From: Sporomusa ovata DSM 2662
Lineage (GTDB): Bacteria > Bacillota > Negativicutes > Sporomusales > Sporomusaceae
Direction of reading: 5' to 3'
Assembly: GCF_000445445.1 (NCBI RefSeq)
Contig: NZ_ASXP01000006.1
Location: forward strand, 124,001-188,000
DNA length: 64,000 nt
A model generated the notes under the pieces. It did not search any database. It worked only from the letters and a program-made list of their open reading frames with translations, and was not told the origin of the DNA. A program made the translations under genes and the position numbers. Shown here piece by piece: positions 15,598 through 25,033 of this stretch. Position 1 is the first letter of the stretch, and each line of letters opens with the position of its first letter.

Positions 15598-16177
15598 ATG
15601 CTAGTAGATTTAAGTATTAAGGATTTTGCGAAAATGGTTATGGCTTCTGAACCAGTAGTACCCGCAGGTAGTTGTGTTGCAGCATTATCAGGGCTAATGG
15701 GGGTTAGTTTACTTGAAATGTCAGTAAACTCCGCTTTCGGTCACCAAACAGGCGAAAAATACCCAGAGTTCTTTAAAAATACAAAAAGTCTTTTATCAAA
15801 ATTACATGAAGAATTATCAATCTGTATTGAAAAGGACGCTGTCGCTTACCAAGACGTACTTAATGCGTGAAGTTATAGAGCGAAAGGTAAAAGTTCAAGC
15901 TGCAGCATTATTTGCTAGTGAAGTGCCTCTAAGAATAAGCGAAGCTTGCTTAGCAGCATTAGAACCTGGAATTGCCCTGCTACCCAAAGTAAAACGCGGT
16001 GTACTCGGCGATTTAAAAATCGGCCTATTAGTTCTTAAGACTAGTGTTGAAAGCTCACTTGCTGCGGCAAGAACTAACCTATCTTTGATACATGAAGATA
16101 CACTCGCAAAGAAGTTTCATGCTAGGATTAACGAACTTCAAGTTAGATTCGCTGCTTTGGTAGCTGCACTTAAATAG
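15598..16177 (+). pseudogene. Formiminotetrahydrofolate cyclodeaminase-like (FTCD_C), broken
   Basis: An AAGGTGG site precedes ATG 15598. The first frame (about 90 codons) encodes the FTCD_C start: VDLSIKDFAKMV, then EPVVPAGSCVAALSG, with GSC where GGS is usual. It stops at 15870 right after KDAVAYQDVLNA. The next frame continues with EVIERKVKVQAAALFASEVPLRISE and runs to 16177, giving the C-terminal helices. The linker normally between these parts (around ten residues) is missing, so a short out-of-frame deletion has killed the gene. The intact family acts as a cyclodeaminase or methenyl-THF cyclohydrolase in folate C1 metabolism. Confidence 0.8.
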
Positions 16178-16185
16178 GACTAAAA

Positions 16186-16231
16186 AATAAGTCAGGACTA
16201 AAGGCGTCGCTCTGCCTAGTCCTGACTTATT
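16186..16231. terminator. Bidirectional terminator between the pseudogene and hcp
   Basis: Perfect 15-bp arms AATAAGTCAGGACTA (16186-16200) and TAGTCCTGACTTATT (16217-16231) have A-rich and T-rich flanks. It serves the convergent genes on both sides. Confidence 0.88.
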
Positions 16232-16241
16232 TTATATTGTT

Positions 16242-17804
16242 TTATTTCAAAATTGTTTGAAGATCGTTTTCTGGAGTAGTAAGAGGATGAAGATCAAACT
16301 TGGATACTAAGATGTTGAGTACGTTTGGCGACAAGAAAGCAGGTAATGAAGGGCCAATGTAAATGTTCTTGATGCCGAGTGCTAATAGGGTAAGTAGGAT
16401 ACATACTGCCTTCTGTTCATACCAGGATAGAATCAACGTTAATGGCAGATCGTTTACACCGCACTTAAACGCGTCCGCTAAGGCAACAGCTACTTGGATT
16501 GCCGAATAAGCATCATTACATTGACCCATATCCATAATTCTCGGCAACCCGCCTATTTCACCGATATTAAGGTCATTAAACCGATATTTGCCACATGCAA
16601 GTGTCAATATAACCGTATCTTGCGGTGCTTTTTTTACGAATTCGGTATAGTAGTTCCGACCTGGCTTTGCACCATCGCAGCCACCAACTAAGAAGAAGTG
16701 TTTAATAGCGCCTGCCTTTACTGCATCAATAACAGTTCCGGCAACACTCATAATAGTATCACGGGCAAAGCCTGTCATCACTTCTTTACCGCCATTGATA
16801 CCGGTGAACTCTTTGTCTTCCTGCCAGCCGCCGAGCTCAATTGCTTTATTAATTAATGCTGAAAAATCTTTTACGTTGTCGGTATCCGAAACATGCTGTG
16901 CACCGGGGAAAGCTACGACGGAAGTGGTAAATACACGGTCACTATATGAACTCTTCGGTATCATCAAACAGTTAGTTGTAAAGAGAATAGGCGCAGGTAT
17001 ATTGTCAAACTCTTTTTGCTGATTCTGCCATGCAGTACCAAAGTTGCCTTTTAAGTGGGCGTATTTCTTTAACTCAGGATAAGCATGTGCTGGCAACATC
17101 TCACCATGCGTATAGACGTTGATACCTTTACCCTCTGTTTGTTCAAGAAGTTGTTTTAAATCGAGCAGATCGTGCCCGGTAACAACGATGAATGGTCCCT
17201 TTTCTACAGTCAAGCTTACTTTAGTGGGTTTAGGATGGCCGTAGGCAGACGTATTGGCTTCATCAAGAAGAGCCATGCAGGCAAGGTTTACTTTGCCAAA
17301 TTCCATTAAAAGGCCGAGCCATTCTTCTGCGGAATGTTCCTCGCCTAACGCTTGCAATCCTTTATAAAACCAAGCGGTTACTTCAGGGTTTTCTTTACCT
17401 AATACGGCAGCGTGCACAGCATAGGCCGCCATTCCGCGCAAACCTAGTAAGAGTGTTGAGCGAAGTGAAACGATGTCTTGATCACCAGCCCAAAGTTCAC
17501 TTGCCGGAAAATCAGCTACTGATGCGTCAAGTTTATTTTTCTCTGCGCGAACTTGCTGTACTAGTTCCTGTACCCGCTCACGATCAAAGCTGACATTCGT
17601 AACTGTAGTAAAGAGTCCGCATCTTATTAAATCATCAGCTTTTGGACCAGCACTTTGCCCTTTGGCAGCTCTGGCCAAACCAATTAAAGCACAAGTGAGT
17701 TCATCTTGACTATTAGCTACTTCTGGCTGTTTTCCACAAACACCTATTTTGGTACAACCCTTACCACCTGCTGTTTGCTCGCACTGAAAACAAAACATTG
17801 ACAT
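16242..17804 (-). CDS. hcp: Hydroxylamine reductase (hybrid cluster protein)
   Basis: About 520 residues. The N-terminus MFCFQCEQTAGGKGCTKIG holds the Cys set for the proximal Fe-S cluster. Downstream GHDLLDLKQLLEQ, THGEMLPAHAYPELKKY and GGCDGAKPGRNYYTEF carry the His, Glu and Cys ligands of the hybrid 4Fe-2S-2O cluster. The enzyme reduces hydroxylamine or nitric oxide in the anaerobic cytoplasm. I chose ATG 17804, with AAGGAGGG six nt upstream, rather than the TTG at 17807. It is monocistronic: a terminator follows, and no hcr reductase gene is present. The window shows no NsrR or FNR-type site that I can identify. Confidence 0.95.
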   Translation of the reverse strand: MSMFCFQCEQTAGGKGCTKIGVCGKQPEVANSQDELTCALIGLARAAKGQSAGPKADDLIRCGLFTTVTNVSFDRERVQELVQQVRAEKNKLDASVADFPASELWAGDQDIVSLRSTLLLGLRGMAAYAVHAAVLGKENPEVTAWFYKGLQALGEEHSAEEWLGLLMEFGKVNLACMALLDEANTSAYGHPKPTKVSLTVEKGPFIVVTGHDLLDLKQLLEQTEGKGINVYTHGEMLPAHAYPELKKYAHLKGNFGTAWQNQQKEFDNIPAPILFTTNCLMIPKSSYSDRVFTTSVVAFPGAQHVSDTDNVKDFSALINKAIELGGWQEDKEFTGINGGKEVMTGFARDTIMSVAGTVIDAVKAGAIKHFFLVGGCDGAKPGRNYYTEFVKKAPQDTVILTLACGKYRFNDLNIGEIGGLPRIMDMGQCNDAYSAIQVAVALADAFKCGVNDLPLTLILSWYEQKAVCILLTLLALGIKNIYIGPSLPAFLSPNVLNILVSKFDLHPLTTPENDLQTILK

Positions 17805-18075
17805 CAAATTCCCTCCTTGAGTTTAATTATAAAATGCTCCAATTATACTACTATCATAGAAAATTCGCTATACAATTCTAAACTCCTTCTAAGTTTTCTC
17901 TAAATCGACATTATTTCCCTTTAATAAGGCCCCTTAAGAGCCAGTGTACATTTTTATTACTTTCCCACTGTTTTAACCTACATCTCTACAACTGTGCCAG
18001 TTTCTATATGCAAAATTAGTTATATATACAAAAAAACACACTTGAAATATCACACCATGACTTTATTGGTAGGAG

Positions 18076-18190
18076 AAAAAATACCCAGCTTAGTGCTGAG
18101 TCGGAGGGAAGTATCCCATAAAATTAGAATTTGACATTAGAATTATATGTCCTTACTGGTGTAAATTCAGTCATGCTGCAATTTAAATAA
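18076..18190 (+). pseudogene. LysM-gene remnant, copy B (5' end only)
   Basis: The repeat core AAAAAATACCCAGCTTAG (18076) is followed, as in copy A, by a TTTGACA..AATTATAT segment. A TTG frame (LTLELYVLTGVNSVMLQFK) then matches the first residues of copy A before a stop. No LysM part remains. It lies in the otherwise empty 17820-18282 gap upstream of hcp. Confidence 0.5.
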
Positions 18191-18282
18191 AAACACCCGC
18201 TCAGTTTTTGTACAAAATTTGTAATGCTCTTAAAATTTTAAGCAGTTTTAATCACATTCCTGCAAGTGTTGCTGTCTTTAAT

Positions 18283-18450
18283 TTAAGAAGTTACCTTGTA
18301 TCCCTTTACCAAAAACATCCACTTATTTTTTTCTTCTGTCACCGAATCTTTCCCGACGATTTCACCATTCAATATAAATAGAATGCGTGGTAAATCCTGC
18401 AAGACTTCTTCCATTTCTTTTGCCATAATTTCAATATCTATGGTTTCCAC
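18283..18450 (-). CDS. Small acidic protein downstream of a chemoreceptor gene, function unknown
   Basis: A GTG start at 18450 with GAGGTG 6 nt upstream gives 55 residues (METIDIEIMAKEMEEV... ending KGYKVTS). The protein is acidic and has the look of a small folded domain: an amphipathic helix, the hydrophobic strand RILFILN, then KNKWMFLVKGYKV. It lies 62 bp downstream of the chemoreceptor on the same strand, so it is probably co-transcribed. I recognise no family; a small receptor-associated partner is possible but unproven. Confidence 0.5.
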   Translation of the reverse strand: METIDIEIMAKEMEEVLQDLPRILFILNGEIVGKDSVTEEKNKWMFLVKGYKVTS

Positions 18451-18512
18451 TTCATTCACCTCTACTAAATCCCGTCCCCCATTGCATCACCCAATTTTAT
18501 TAGAACAATTAC

Positions 18513-20225
18513 TCAAATTTTGAATGACTGGATTTCTAGTTGCAATTCCTCCGCTAATTTCGCTAGGCTTTGACTACTAGCTGCAATTTGTTCCATAGAC
18601 GCGGATTGCTCTTCGGTGGCTGCTGAAACTGTTTGTGTATGTCCAAGAGCATCTTTGCTTATATTGTCAATTTCCTTTACTGCTGAAACAATTTGCTGAC
18701 TATCGCTTGCCATTTGTTGCATATTTATTGAAATATCTTTGATTTGATCAGAAACTTCCGTAACAAGATTGGTAATGACCTCAAAAGAATGACCCGCTAA
18801 AGTTACAACTTCCGTTCCCTTTTTTACTTCCTTCGTACCGTTATTCATAGCCTCAACGGCGCTATCAGTATCCATCTGAATTTCGCTAATCAACCCAGCT
18901 ATTTGTTTGGCAGCTTCTTGAGATTGCTCCGCAAGTTTTCTAACTTCCTCCGCAACTACAGCAAAGCCCTTTCCCTGCTCACCTGCCCTAGCTGCTTCAA
19001 TTGCCGCATTTAATGCAAGTAGATTTGTTTGTCCTGCAATGCCAGATATAGCATCTACAATTTGCCCAATTTCTTTAGAGCGTTCCCCTAGCTTAGCTAC
19101 CACTGTCGCAGAATTATTCACCGTATTTTCAATATTCATCATCTGCTCATTAGCGTTAGTAATTGCCTTTAGGCCTTCTAAGGCTGTTTGAGTAGTTTTA
19201 TCGGTAGAGTTAGCAACAACATTACTGTTTGACGCAGCTTGTTGCACATTTACTGACATATTCTCAATTGTAATTGTAGTATCATCAATAGATTTTGATT
19301 GTTTTTCTGCCCCACTCGCCACTTCCGTAATTGTTGAGGCTATTTGGGTTGCGGCAAGTGCAGACTGTTCCGCACTTGCAGTTAATTGCTCTGATGAGGC
19401 CGCTAGTTGCTCTGTAGAGTGAGCAACATTTCTTATAAGAGTACGAAGATGTTCAGCCATATTATTGACAGCCTTAATTAGCTGGCCAACCTCATCTTTA
19501 GAATCAAAGTCAACGCCCTTTATTGCTAGGTTTCCCTTTGATATTTCTTGTACGTTGGCAACTACAGCAACAAGCGGTTTTGATATTATTCTTGTTACCC
19601 ACCACCCTAAACCTAAGGCAAGCAATATCGATATTATCGGAATAAGAATGAGCATTTTATTTGCAAAAGCAAAGTCGATATCGTTTTGCATGCTAATTTC
19701 ATCGGCTGTTTTAGAATTATATTCTGCAAGTTCGTCACCAAGTTTATTCATATTATTAAGGTAGGGTAAAGCATGAATTCTATAGTATTCGTAGGCATCT
19801 ATTTTTTGTCCATTAGATGCTAAATCTATAGATTTTTGACGTTCAACCCTATATGACTTCAGCGCTTCCTTTATTTGAGAAATTTGTTCTGTTTCAAATG
19901 TATCAAGATTTGTTTTTTCATACTCAGTCATCAGCTTATCATTCTCATCTTTCAGCATAACAAATAGCTGAGCAAATTCTTGCTCTTTAGTCTTATCATT
20001 GTTTAATAGTATCAATTCTAAAGTAATGGCTTCACCCGCTCTAATATTAACCCTAAATGAATTTATCCACTTAATTGGTAATAACTTATCTTTATAGATT
20101 TTATCCATGTCCATATTTGCTTTTTGATTAAAGTAATAACCAGTAAAACCGATTAATCCCATTCCAATTGCCATCAATATGATAAGGCTGATAATTTTTG
20201 TTGCCGTGTTTAAGTTTTTGAACAT
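18513..20225 (-). CDS. Membrane chemoreceptor (4HB sensor, HAMP, signalling domain)
   Basis: The 570-residue protein has an N-terminal membrane helix (about 12-32), a periplasmic four-helix-bundle sensor (35-188), a second helix (about 190-212), a HAMP domain starting at TRIISKPL, and a long cytoplasmic hairpin. The tip reads GQTNLLALNAAIEAARAGEQGKGFAVVAEEVRKLAEQ. The C-terminus lacks a CheR-binding pentapeptide. It senses an unknown small ligand and signals through CheW/CheA. The ribosome binding site is AAAGAGGG. It is followed by the 55-residue ORF. Confidence 0.93.
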   Translation of the reverse strand: MFKNLNTATKIISLIILMAIGMGLIGFTGYYFNQKANMDMDKIYKDKLLPIKWINSFRVNIRAGEAITLELILLNNDKTKEQEFAQLFVMLKDENDKLMTEYEKTNLDTFETEQISQIKEALKSYRVERQKSIDLASNGQKIDAYEYYRIHALPYLNNMNKLGDELAEYNSKTADEISMQNDIDFAFANKMLILIPIISILLALGLGWWVTRIISKPLVAVVANVQEISKGNLAIKGVDFDSKDEVGQLIKAVNNMAEHLRTLIRNVAHSTEQLAASSEQLTASAEQSALAATQIASTITEVASGAEKQSKSIDDTTITIENMSVNVQQAASNSNVVANSTDKTTQTALEGLKAITNANEQMMNIENTVNNSATVVAKLGERSKEIGQIVDAISGIAGQTNLLALNAAIEAARAGEQGKGFAVVAEEVRKLAEQSQEAAKQIAGLISEIQMDTDSAVEAMNNGTKEVKKGTEVVTLAGHSFEVITNLVTEVSDQIKDISINMQQMASDSQQIVSAVKEIDNISKDALGHTQTVSAATEEQSASMEQIAASSQSLAKLAEELQLEIQSFKI

Positions 20226-20537
20226 TACAGGCGCCCTCTTTCAACTTCATTATCCCTTTTCTTTGGGTTAAAACTTCATCATAATGACATTTGACTCCCT
20301 TAAAACAATAAGCCACCAGATTGCATAGAGTTTTATAACTTAATTTGCAACCTGGCAGCCATAACATTTTTGTCTTAGACCCATGGTTTTGCGTCCCCAT
20401 TTTTCAATGAGTTTGCCAAACACGTAATTAAATTTTATGTAAATCTTACCACCATTTTAATTACAAGTCTAGCCATATTTCCACTTTTTCACTGCTATTT
20501 CGATCTTTTTCTACGTGAATACAGCATAATTGATGAC

Positions 20538-20900
20538 AAAAAAATACCCAGCTTAGTGCTAGGCTATGCACAGTACACTCTAAACCATTACGAGCAAGTA
20601 CTCGCCGATTTTGATCAAGCGATTGCAATCAATCCCCAGAACGCAGACGCGTATTATCAGCGTAGCCTTGTCTATTCACAGTTAGGACAATATGAAAAGG
20701 TCATCACTGAATATGACAAAGCCATTGCCATTAATCCCAACCACGCAAAAGCCTATGGCATAAAAGGAGCCACCTTGCCGCTTCTTGGCCACCCTCAAGA
20801 AGCTATTGAAGCTTTTCGGCAATGGGTTCGAATTAACGATAATCCCGCACTCGTCGGCACGGTAAAAAAATCAATCATAAAATTTGGCGTCACACTATAA
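20538..20900 (+). pseudogene. TPR-protein fragment joined to a dispersed repeat core
   Basis: From about 20556 the frame encodes two and a half tetratricopeptide repeats (LADFDQAIAINPQNADAYYQRSLVY, ITEYDKAIAINPNHAKAYGIKGA, HPQEAIEAFRQW), ending at 20900. The only start is a GTG without a ribosome binding site. Immediately upstream, at 20538-20560, lies the same 23-nt core found before the LysM remnants. The N-terminal part of the protein is missing exactly at that core, which points to a recombination junction. It is probably not functional. Confidence 0.55.
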
Positions 20901-21068
20901 TCAAATCATCCGCCAAGAAAAAATGGGACTGATCGCCAATTGAACTTTTAGTGCGACAGCCCCCTTTGCGGTATCTCTATTTTCGTCGAATTATGCCGAT
21001 CCGAAGTTCACCTCCGGACAATTGCGCCTCTAGCAGAATTAACTATTTTTCGCCATTACCAGCGATTA

Positions 21069-21524
21069 TTACCATGCTTCCGGAAATGCCATATTGGTAT
21101 ATAGCTCTTCCAGCTTTGTTTTGTGACCTTTTTCCATTAAGGACAGATCTTCAAATAGTTTCTTCTGGCCGGGATCACTGCTTGCAGTGGCAAATTCTGA
21201 GTACATTGTCATTGCTTCTTCTTCATTTTTCATTGCTAAAGCAATAGCATCAGCTGGCCTCATGTCTAAAGTCAGTTTCGGTTTTTCAACGCTTTCGGAA
21301 ATTGTATAGTTAGCGCCTTCATAAAAATGAAGGGCACTAATATCTTTGTTGAGAAAGCCTTCTAGTGCCTTCTTATGCCCTTGTTCTTCGTCGGCTAATT
21401 CACGAAAGAGCTTTTTCTGAAATTTATCAGTAGTTTTTTCGGACACTCCTTTATAATACTCATATGCCTCCCCTTCATTACTAATTGCTAAACTCAATAT
21501 TTTTTTATACTCTTCCTTTGTCAT
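21069..21524 (-). CDS. Ferritin-like (rubrerythrin-type) diiron protein
   Basis: The 151 residues form two pairs of helices, each with Glu followed by an ExxH motif: NEGEAYEYY with DEEQGHKKA, and NEEEAMTMY with MEKGHKTK. These give the diiron ligands of the rubrerythrin domain. The C-terminal rubredoxin zinc-ribbon is absent, so electrons would have to come from another protein. Such proteins defend anaerobes against peroxide. GGAGTG precedes the ATG. The gene stands alone between a TPR fragment and a decayed region. Confidence 0.88.
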   Translation of the reverse strand: MTKEEYKKILSLAISNEGEAYEYYKGVSEKTTDKFQKKLFRELADEEQGHKKALEGFLNKDISALHFYEGANYTISESVEKPKLTLDMRPADAIALAMKNEEEAMTMYSEFATASSDPGQKKLFEDLSLMEKGHKTKLEELYTNMAFPEAW

Positions 21525-21935
21525 GTTAACACTCCTCGCTAAATTAAAATATGGTGAATATATTCCATATATTCAGCCCAATTCCTTTAATATTTAGTGA
21601 TTTTTTTAACTTTTTTAATGTTTGACTACGTTTACAGAATAGTCTTAATTTCATACCCAATAACAACTTGATGTCCTAAAGAAATCAAAATATGAGGTCG
21701 CTCTCAAAGCTAACACTTCTAGAACAATATCCAACTCTAATTTTAGTCCTGTATTGCGCCAGATGGCTGAACAGGAACTATATGACTATCAAAAGGTAAC
21801 TTGACATCATTTTCAGCAACCACTGAAAAGATCACTAGTATTACCAAAATAGTCATAGCTTACTGAGTGCGGTGCAGCGCAGCAAAAAGCTTATTGATAA
21901 CCATCTGATCCATCTTGTCATCGAGAGTGAACTTC

Positions 21936-21991
21936 CATAACGGCCTAAAAATTGGTGCCTGCCGGGAGGTGCCAATTTTTAGACCGTTATG
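21936..21991. repeat. 20-bp inverted repeat (large hairpin)
   Basis: Arms at 21936-21955 and 21972-21991 (CATAACGG.CTAAAAATTGG and its complement) match at 19 of 20 positions around a 16-nt loop. It sits just upstream of LysM copy D in a gene-free area. It may be a MITE-like end or an old terminator. Confidence 0.65.
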
Positions 21992-22062
21992 AGACAAAAA
22001 TGCCGGGCAGATTTGACATTCGTTGCGAGCAAGGCAAGGACAAAAACGGTGAGCAACTACAG

Positions 22063-22364
22063 TTGTAATATCAATCGTGATGCACTTTTTCAAACTTTAA
22101 CTTTTAGTCTGATTCATACTATTTTTAGCTCTTGTTACATTGGCTATTACACCACTGGCTGTTGCTCGTACTTTTTTTGATACTACTGCGTATGAGGCGG
22201 TCTACGTTAAACCCGGAGATACCGTTTGACAAATTGCTGCTAAATACACTATAGATAAAGACGATGTTTGGGAAATCATTTTCGAGATTAGACGGATAAA
22301 TAAATTAGATAATAACGCGCATGTTTATCCTGGGCAGGCTTTGAAGGTGCCAGTTAGGTCTTGA
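22063..22364 (+). pseudogene. Decayed LysM-domain protein gene, copy D
   Basis: One frame matches the membrane part of copy A (VISI, then FFKL, then ILFLALVTLA), followed by TTAYEAVYVKPGDTV, QIAAKYTIDKDDVWEI and INKLDNNAHVYPGQALKVPV, a complete LysM domain. It is interrupted by three in-frame stops. The last stop is a TGA exactly where Trp is expected in the LysM motif (PGDTVW). The intact protein would have been about 100 residues, membrane-anchored and peptidoglycan-binding, like YneA. A terminator follows. Confidence 0.7.
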
Positions 22365-22500
22365 TATCTGACTTTTAAAAATGTAAACGCCACAAAATAG
22401 TAGCCATATTAACTGGCTATTACTTTGCGGTGTTTTTTTGCCGTACTATTGCTGAGCATAATTTGTTGCCGATAACATCGTTCACTGCAAGTCAGAGAAC
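22294..22500. repeat. Direct repeat 1, left copy (LysM 3' end plus terminator)
   Basis: About 207 bp closely similar to 25034-25242. It covers the end of the LysM domain, a hairpin whose arms include AATAGTAGCCA and TGGCTATT before a T run near 22432, and about 60 bp beyond. The two copies flank the oxidoreductase-TetR-SDR cassette. Confidence 0.75.
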
Positions 22501-22551
22501 TTTACATCATTTGGGTAAGCAACAGCATCCTCCAAATTTACAAACTACTCT

Positions 22552-23208
22552 TCATACACTAATGTCTTTACTCTCAATGATAGGCGCAGGCGCTCCTTGT
22601 TTAGCAACTTTGATCATTGCCTGTCCCAGGATTTCCGTCGTTGTGATATATTTCGGAAAAAGCATCCTCAAGACAGGTTCAAAACTACCCATCCCCACAT
22701 AGAAAGCACGGGTCAGCTTCGACTTCGCTACAATTCCATGCTGCGGTTGAATATAGGCAGGACGAAACATATAGGCAGCCTTAAACGGCATAGCCAGCAG
22801 TGCATTTTCCGTTTTTCCCTTTACTCTCGCCCACATAACACGTCCCTGCTCGCTGCTGTCGGTACCGGCTCCCGAGATATAGATAAAAGTCATATTTGAG
22901 TTAAGCTTTACCAGCGTCCGCGCGACCGCTGTAGTGAGATCATAGGTCACTCGCCGGTACTCGTCTTCTTTCATGCCTACTGAACTAACCCCAAGACAAA
23001 AAAAGCAAGTGTCATACCCTACAAGCTCAGCTTCCAAGTCAGACAGATCCATCAGGTCGTTATGGACAATCTCACACAGTTTTTTATGCTGAAGCCCAGT
23101 CGAACTGCGTCCAACCGCAAGGACATTCTCAATATCCGGATCAAGCAGGCATTCCCGTAAAACGCCGCCACCGACCATCCCCGTTGCACCGAAAAGGATG
23201 ACCTTCAT
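22552..23208 (-). CDS. NAD(P)-binding oxidoreductase, atypical SDR (NmrA/YwnB-like)
   Basis: The 218-residue protein starts with a dinucleotide-binding GATGMVGGGV motif at residues 8-17, and has FFCLGVSSVGMKEDEYRRV and the strand FIYISGAGTDSS. It lacks the YxxxK pair of classical SDRs (the nearest is RVKGKTE). It probably binds NADP(H) and acts as a reductase or regulatory sensor; the substrate is unknown. I used ATG 23208 with AGGAG 8 nt upstream instead of a GTG 9 nt earlier. It follows the TetR gene by 36 bp and is likely in the same operon. Confidence 0.8.
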   Translation of the reverse strand: MKVILFGATGMVGGGVLRECLLDPDIENVLAVGRSSTGLQHKKLCEIVHNDLMDLSDLEAELVGYDTCFFCLGVSSVGMKEDEYRRVTYDLTTAVARTLVKLNSNMTFIYISGAGTDSSEQGRVMWARVKGKTENALLAMPFKAAYMFRPAYIQPQHGIVAKSKLTRAFYVGMGSFEPVLRMLFPKYITTTEILGQAMIKVAKQGAPAPIIESKDISV

Positions 23209-23244
23209 TGCAATCACTCCTTACTTATGATCAATAGTATCAAT

Positions 23245-23907
23245 TTAACTTTTAATTTCAATGCCGTTTTCAAGACAATACATTAATTGATAAACATATA
23301 ATTTGTAGCTTCTTTCAAAATCAGGGGCAGTGTACTGAATGCCGGACATTTCAACGGCCTTCAATTGCAGCTCATTCATTTGGCACATGGGATATAAGCC
23401 GATGGCCAATGTCATTTGGGCCGTAATAAAATCATAAACACTCGTTGGCGTAGCCTTGGGAAATAGCTGCTCAACCAAATGCATTAATTGCGTTTGGTAG
23501 GCAGGAACCGTTTCTTGCTTGAATCTGGCCAATGCCTCTACGGAAACATTCTTTTCAATCGTGGTAAAAAGAAATGCATACAATTCCAGCAGCCTGGAAT
23601 GCCTGATTAAACTCTCCACCCAGATCTCAGCAATTTCTGCGATTGAATAAATCTTATTCAGTTTAAACGAATTTGTTAAAGCTGTTATCCAAGCGATGGT
23701 ATCGGCTTTTAGCATTTCCAGAAGAATTTCGTCTTTTGTTTTAAAGTATTTGTAGATATTGGGCCGCGTAAATTTAGTATATTCTGAGATGACGCTGAAG
23801 CTTAAACCATCATAACCAAGTTCATTATATATCTCGGATGCAGCATTGATGATTTCCAGAATTCTTTCCTGGATCTGCTGTTCGGATCTAGCTCTTATAA
23901 AACTCAT
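23245..23907 (-). CDS. TetR-family transcriptional repressor
   Basis: The N-terminal helix-turn-helix spans residues 10-55 (RILEIINAASEIYNELGYDGLSFSVISEYTKFTRPNIYKYFKTKDEIL, a standard TetR_N). The C-terminal ligand-binding part is about 160 residues and all helical. ATG 23907 has AAGAGGTG 4 nt upstream. It is divergent from the SDR gene and upstream of the oxidoreductase gene, so it probably represses both. The inducer is unknown; an aldehyde, quinone or lipophilic compound would suit the enzymes. Confidence 0.88.
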   Translation of the reverse strand: MSFIRARSEQQIQERILEIINAASEIYNELGYDGLSFSVISEYTKFTRPNIYKYFKTKDEILLEMLKADTIAWITALTNSFKLNKIYSIAEIAEIWVESLIRHSRLLELYAFLFTTIEKNVSVEALARFKQETVPAYQTQLMHLVEQLFPKATPTSVYDFITAQMTLAIGLYPMCQMNELQLKAVEMSGIQYTAPDFERSYKLYVYQLMYCLENGIEIKS

Positions 23908-23964
23908 TGTACACCTCTTCATCCAGTACTATTGGTTCATTTTTATTATAAAACAAAAAAAACG

Positions 23965-24030
23965 CGTTGACAAGTTACTTTATGTATGTTACTTTTTATT
24001 TACGTTACACAATGTAAGTTATTGATAAAA
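23965..24030. promoter_or_regulatory. TetR/SDR divergent control region with TTAC/GTAA repeats
   Basis: The stretch holds GTTGACA, then repeated GTTAC elements (GTTACTTT, GTTACTTTTT, CGTTACAC) and the inverted pair GTTACACAATGTAAG. It is a plausible TetR operator overlapping the SDR promoter. Confidence 0.45.
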
Positions 24031-24097
24031 CTCACATCATAGGAACAAACTCTGGACATAAGCAGTGAAAATTAAATTTGAGCTAGGAGTGAATACA

Positions 24098-24919
24098 ATG
24101 TCAAAGAAAATTGTTTTGATTACCGGAGCATCTTCCGGCATCGGCAAAGAGACGGCAAAAGAACTCATCAGAGAAGGACACACCGTGTACTGTGCCGCAA
24201 GAAGCCTGGATAAAATGAAGGATTTAGAGCAAATCAGCGGGCATCCGGTTGCAGTAGATGTTACCAAACAGGAGACGATTTCCGCCTGCGTTGACAAAAT
24301 TATTAAAGAACAGGGACGCATTGACGTGCTTTTTAACAATGCGGGCTTTGGTCTATACGGAAGTGTAGAAGAGACTACTATGGAGGATGCAAGATATCAG
24401 TTTGAAGTAAATCTGTTTGGTCTTGCCAGCGTTACACAGCTTGTTCTGCCCCATATGAGAGAAAAAAAATCAGGCACTATCATCAATACCTCATCGGTGG
24501 GCGGAAAAGTCTATACACCGCTTGGCGCTTGGTATCATGCCACGAAACACGCCGTAGAAGGCTGGTCCGATTGTCTGCGGCTGGAAGTGAAACCATTTGG
24601 CATCAACGTAGTTGTCATCGAGCCCGGCTTTATTTTAACTTCCTTCGGCTCTGTCCTCTATGAGCCATTGTTACAGCGATCCGGCAAAGGACCTTATCAG
24701 AAATTAGCCCACGCCGTAGCAAAAGGAATCAAAGAGCAAAACGCAAACACCTCCTCCCCGCCCTCCGTGATTGCTAAAACCGTTTTAAAAGCAGTAAACG
24801 CCGCTAATCCCGAAATCAGATACGCTGCCGGGAAATTTGCAAAGCCCCTGATCTTCATGCGGAAATGGCTGGGCGATAAGCTATATGACCGGATCATTAT
24901 GAGTCAGGTAGTAAAATAA
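24098..24919 (+). CDS. Short-chain dehydrogenase/reductase
   Basis: The 273-residue protein is a classical SDR: TGASSGIGKETA for NAD(P) binding (residues 10-21), NNAGFGLYG, catalytic Ser in INTSSVGG, and YHATKHAVEG containing the YxxxK pair. The oxidised substrate is unknown. ATG 24098 is supported by AGGAGTG. It is divergent from the TetR gene and is bounded on the right by direct repeat 1. Codon use is somewhat GC-richer than the flanking decayed DNA, which with the repeats hints that the three-gene cassette was gained as a unit. Confidence 0.9.
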   Translation: MSKKIVLITGASSGIGKETAKELIREGHTVYCAARSLDKMKDLEQISGHPVAVDVTKQETISACVDKIIKEQGRIDVLFNNAGFGLYGSVEETTMEDARYQFEVNLFGLASVTQLVLPHMREKKSGTIINTSSVGGKVYTPLGAWYHATKHAVEGWSDCLRLEVKPFGINVVVIEPGFILTSFGSVLYEPLLQRSGKGPYQKLAHAVAKGIKEQNANTSSPPSVIAKTVLKAVNAANPEIRYAAGKFAKPLIFMRKWLGDKLYDRIIMSQVVK

Positions 24920-25033
24920 TTCCGATATAATCAACCGCCCTCTCCACTTGCGGTTATTCTCTTGTTGTCTCCAACAGCGGAATTAGCACACTAATTATAT
25001 TGACTACCAGAGATGAGCCAGGTAATGAGCCAT

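Noticed and set aside
21860..22093. 77-codon minus-strand frame across the 20-bp inverted repeat
   Set aside because: It lies inside the hairpin and LysM remnant DNA and lacks a start signal, so it is probably chance.
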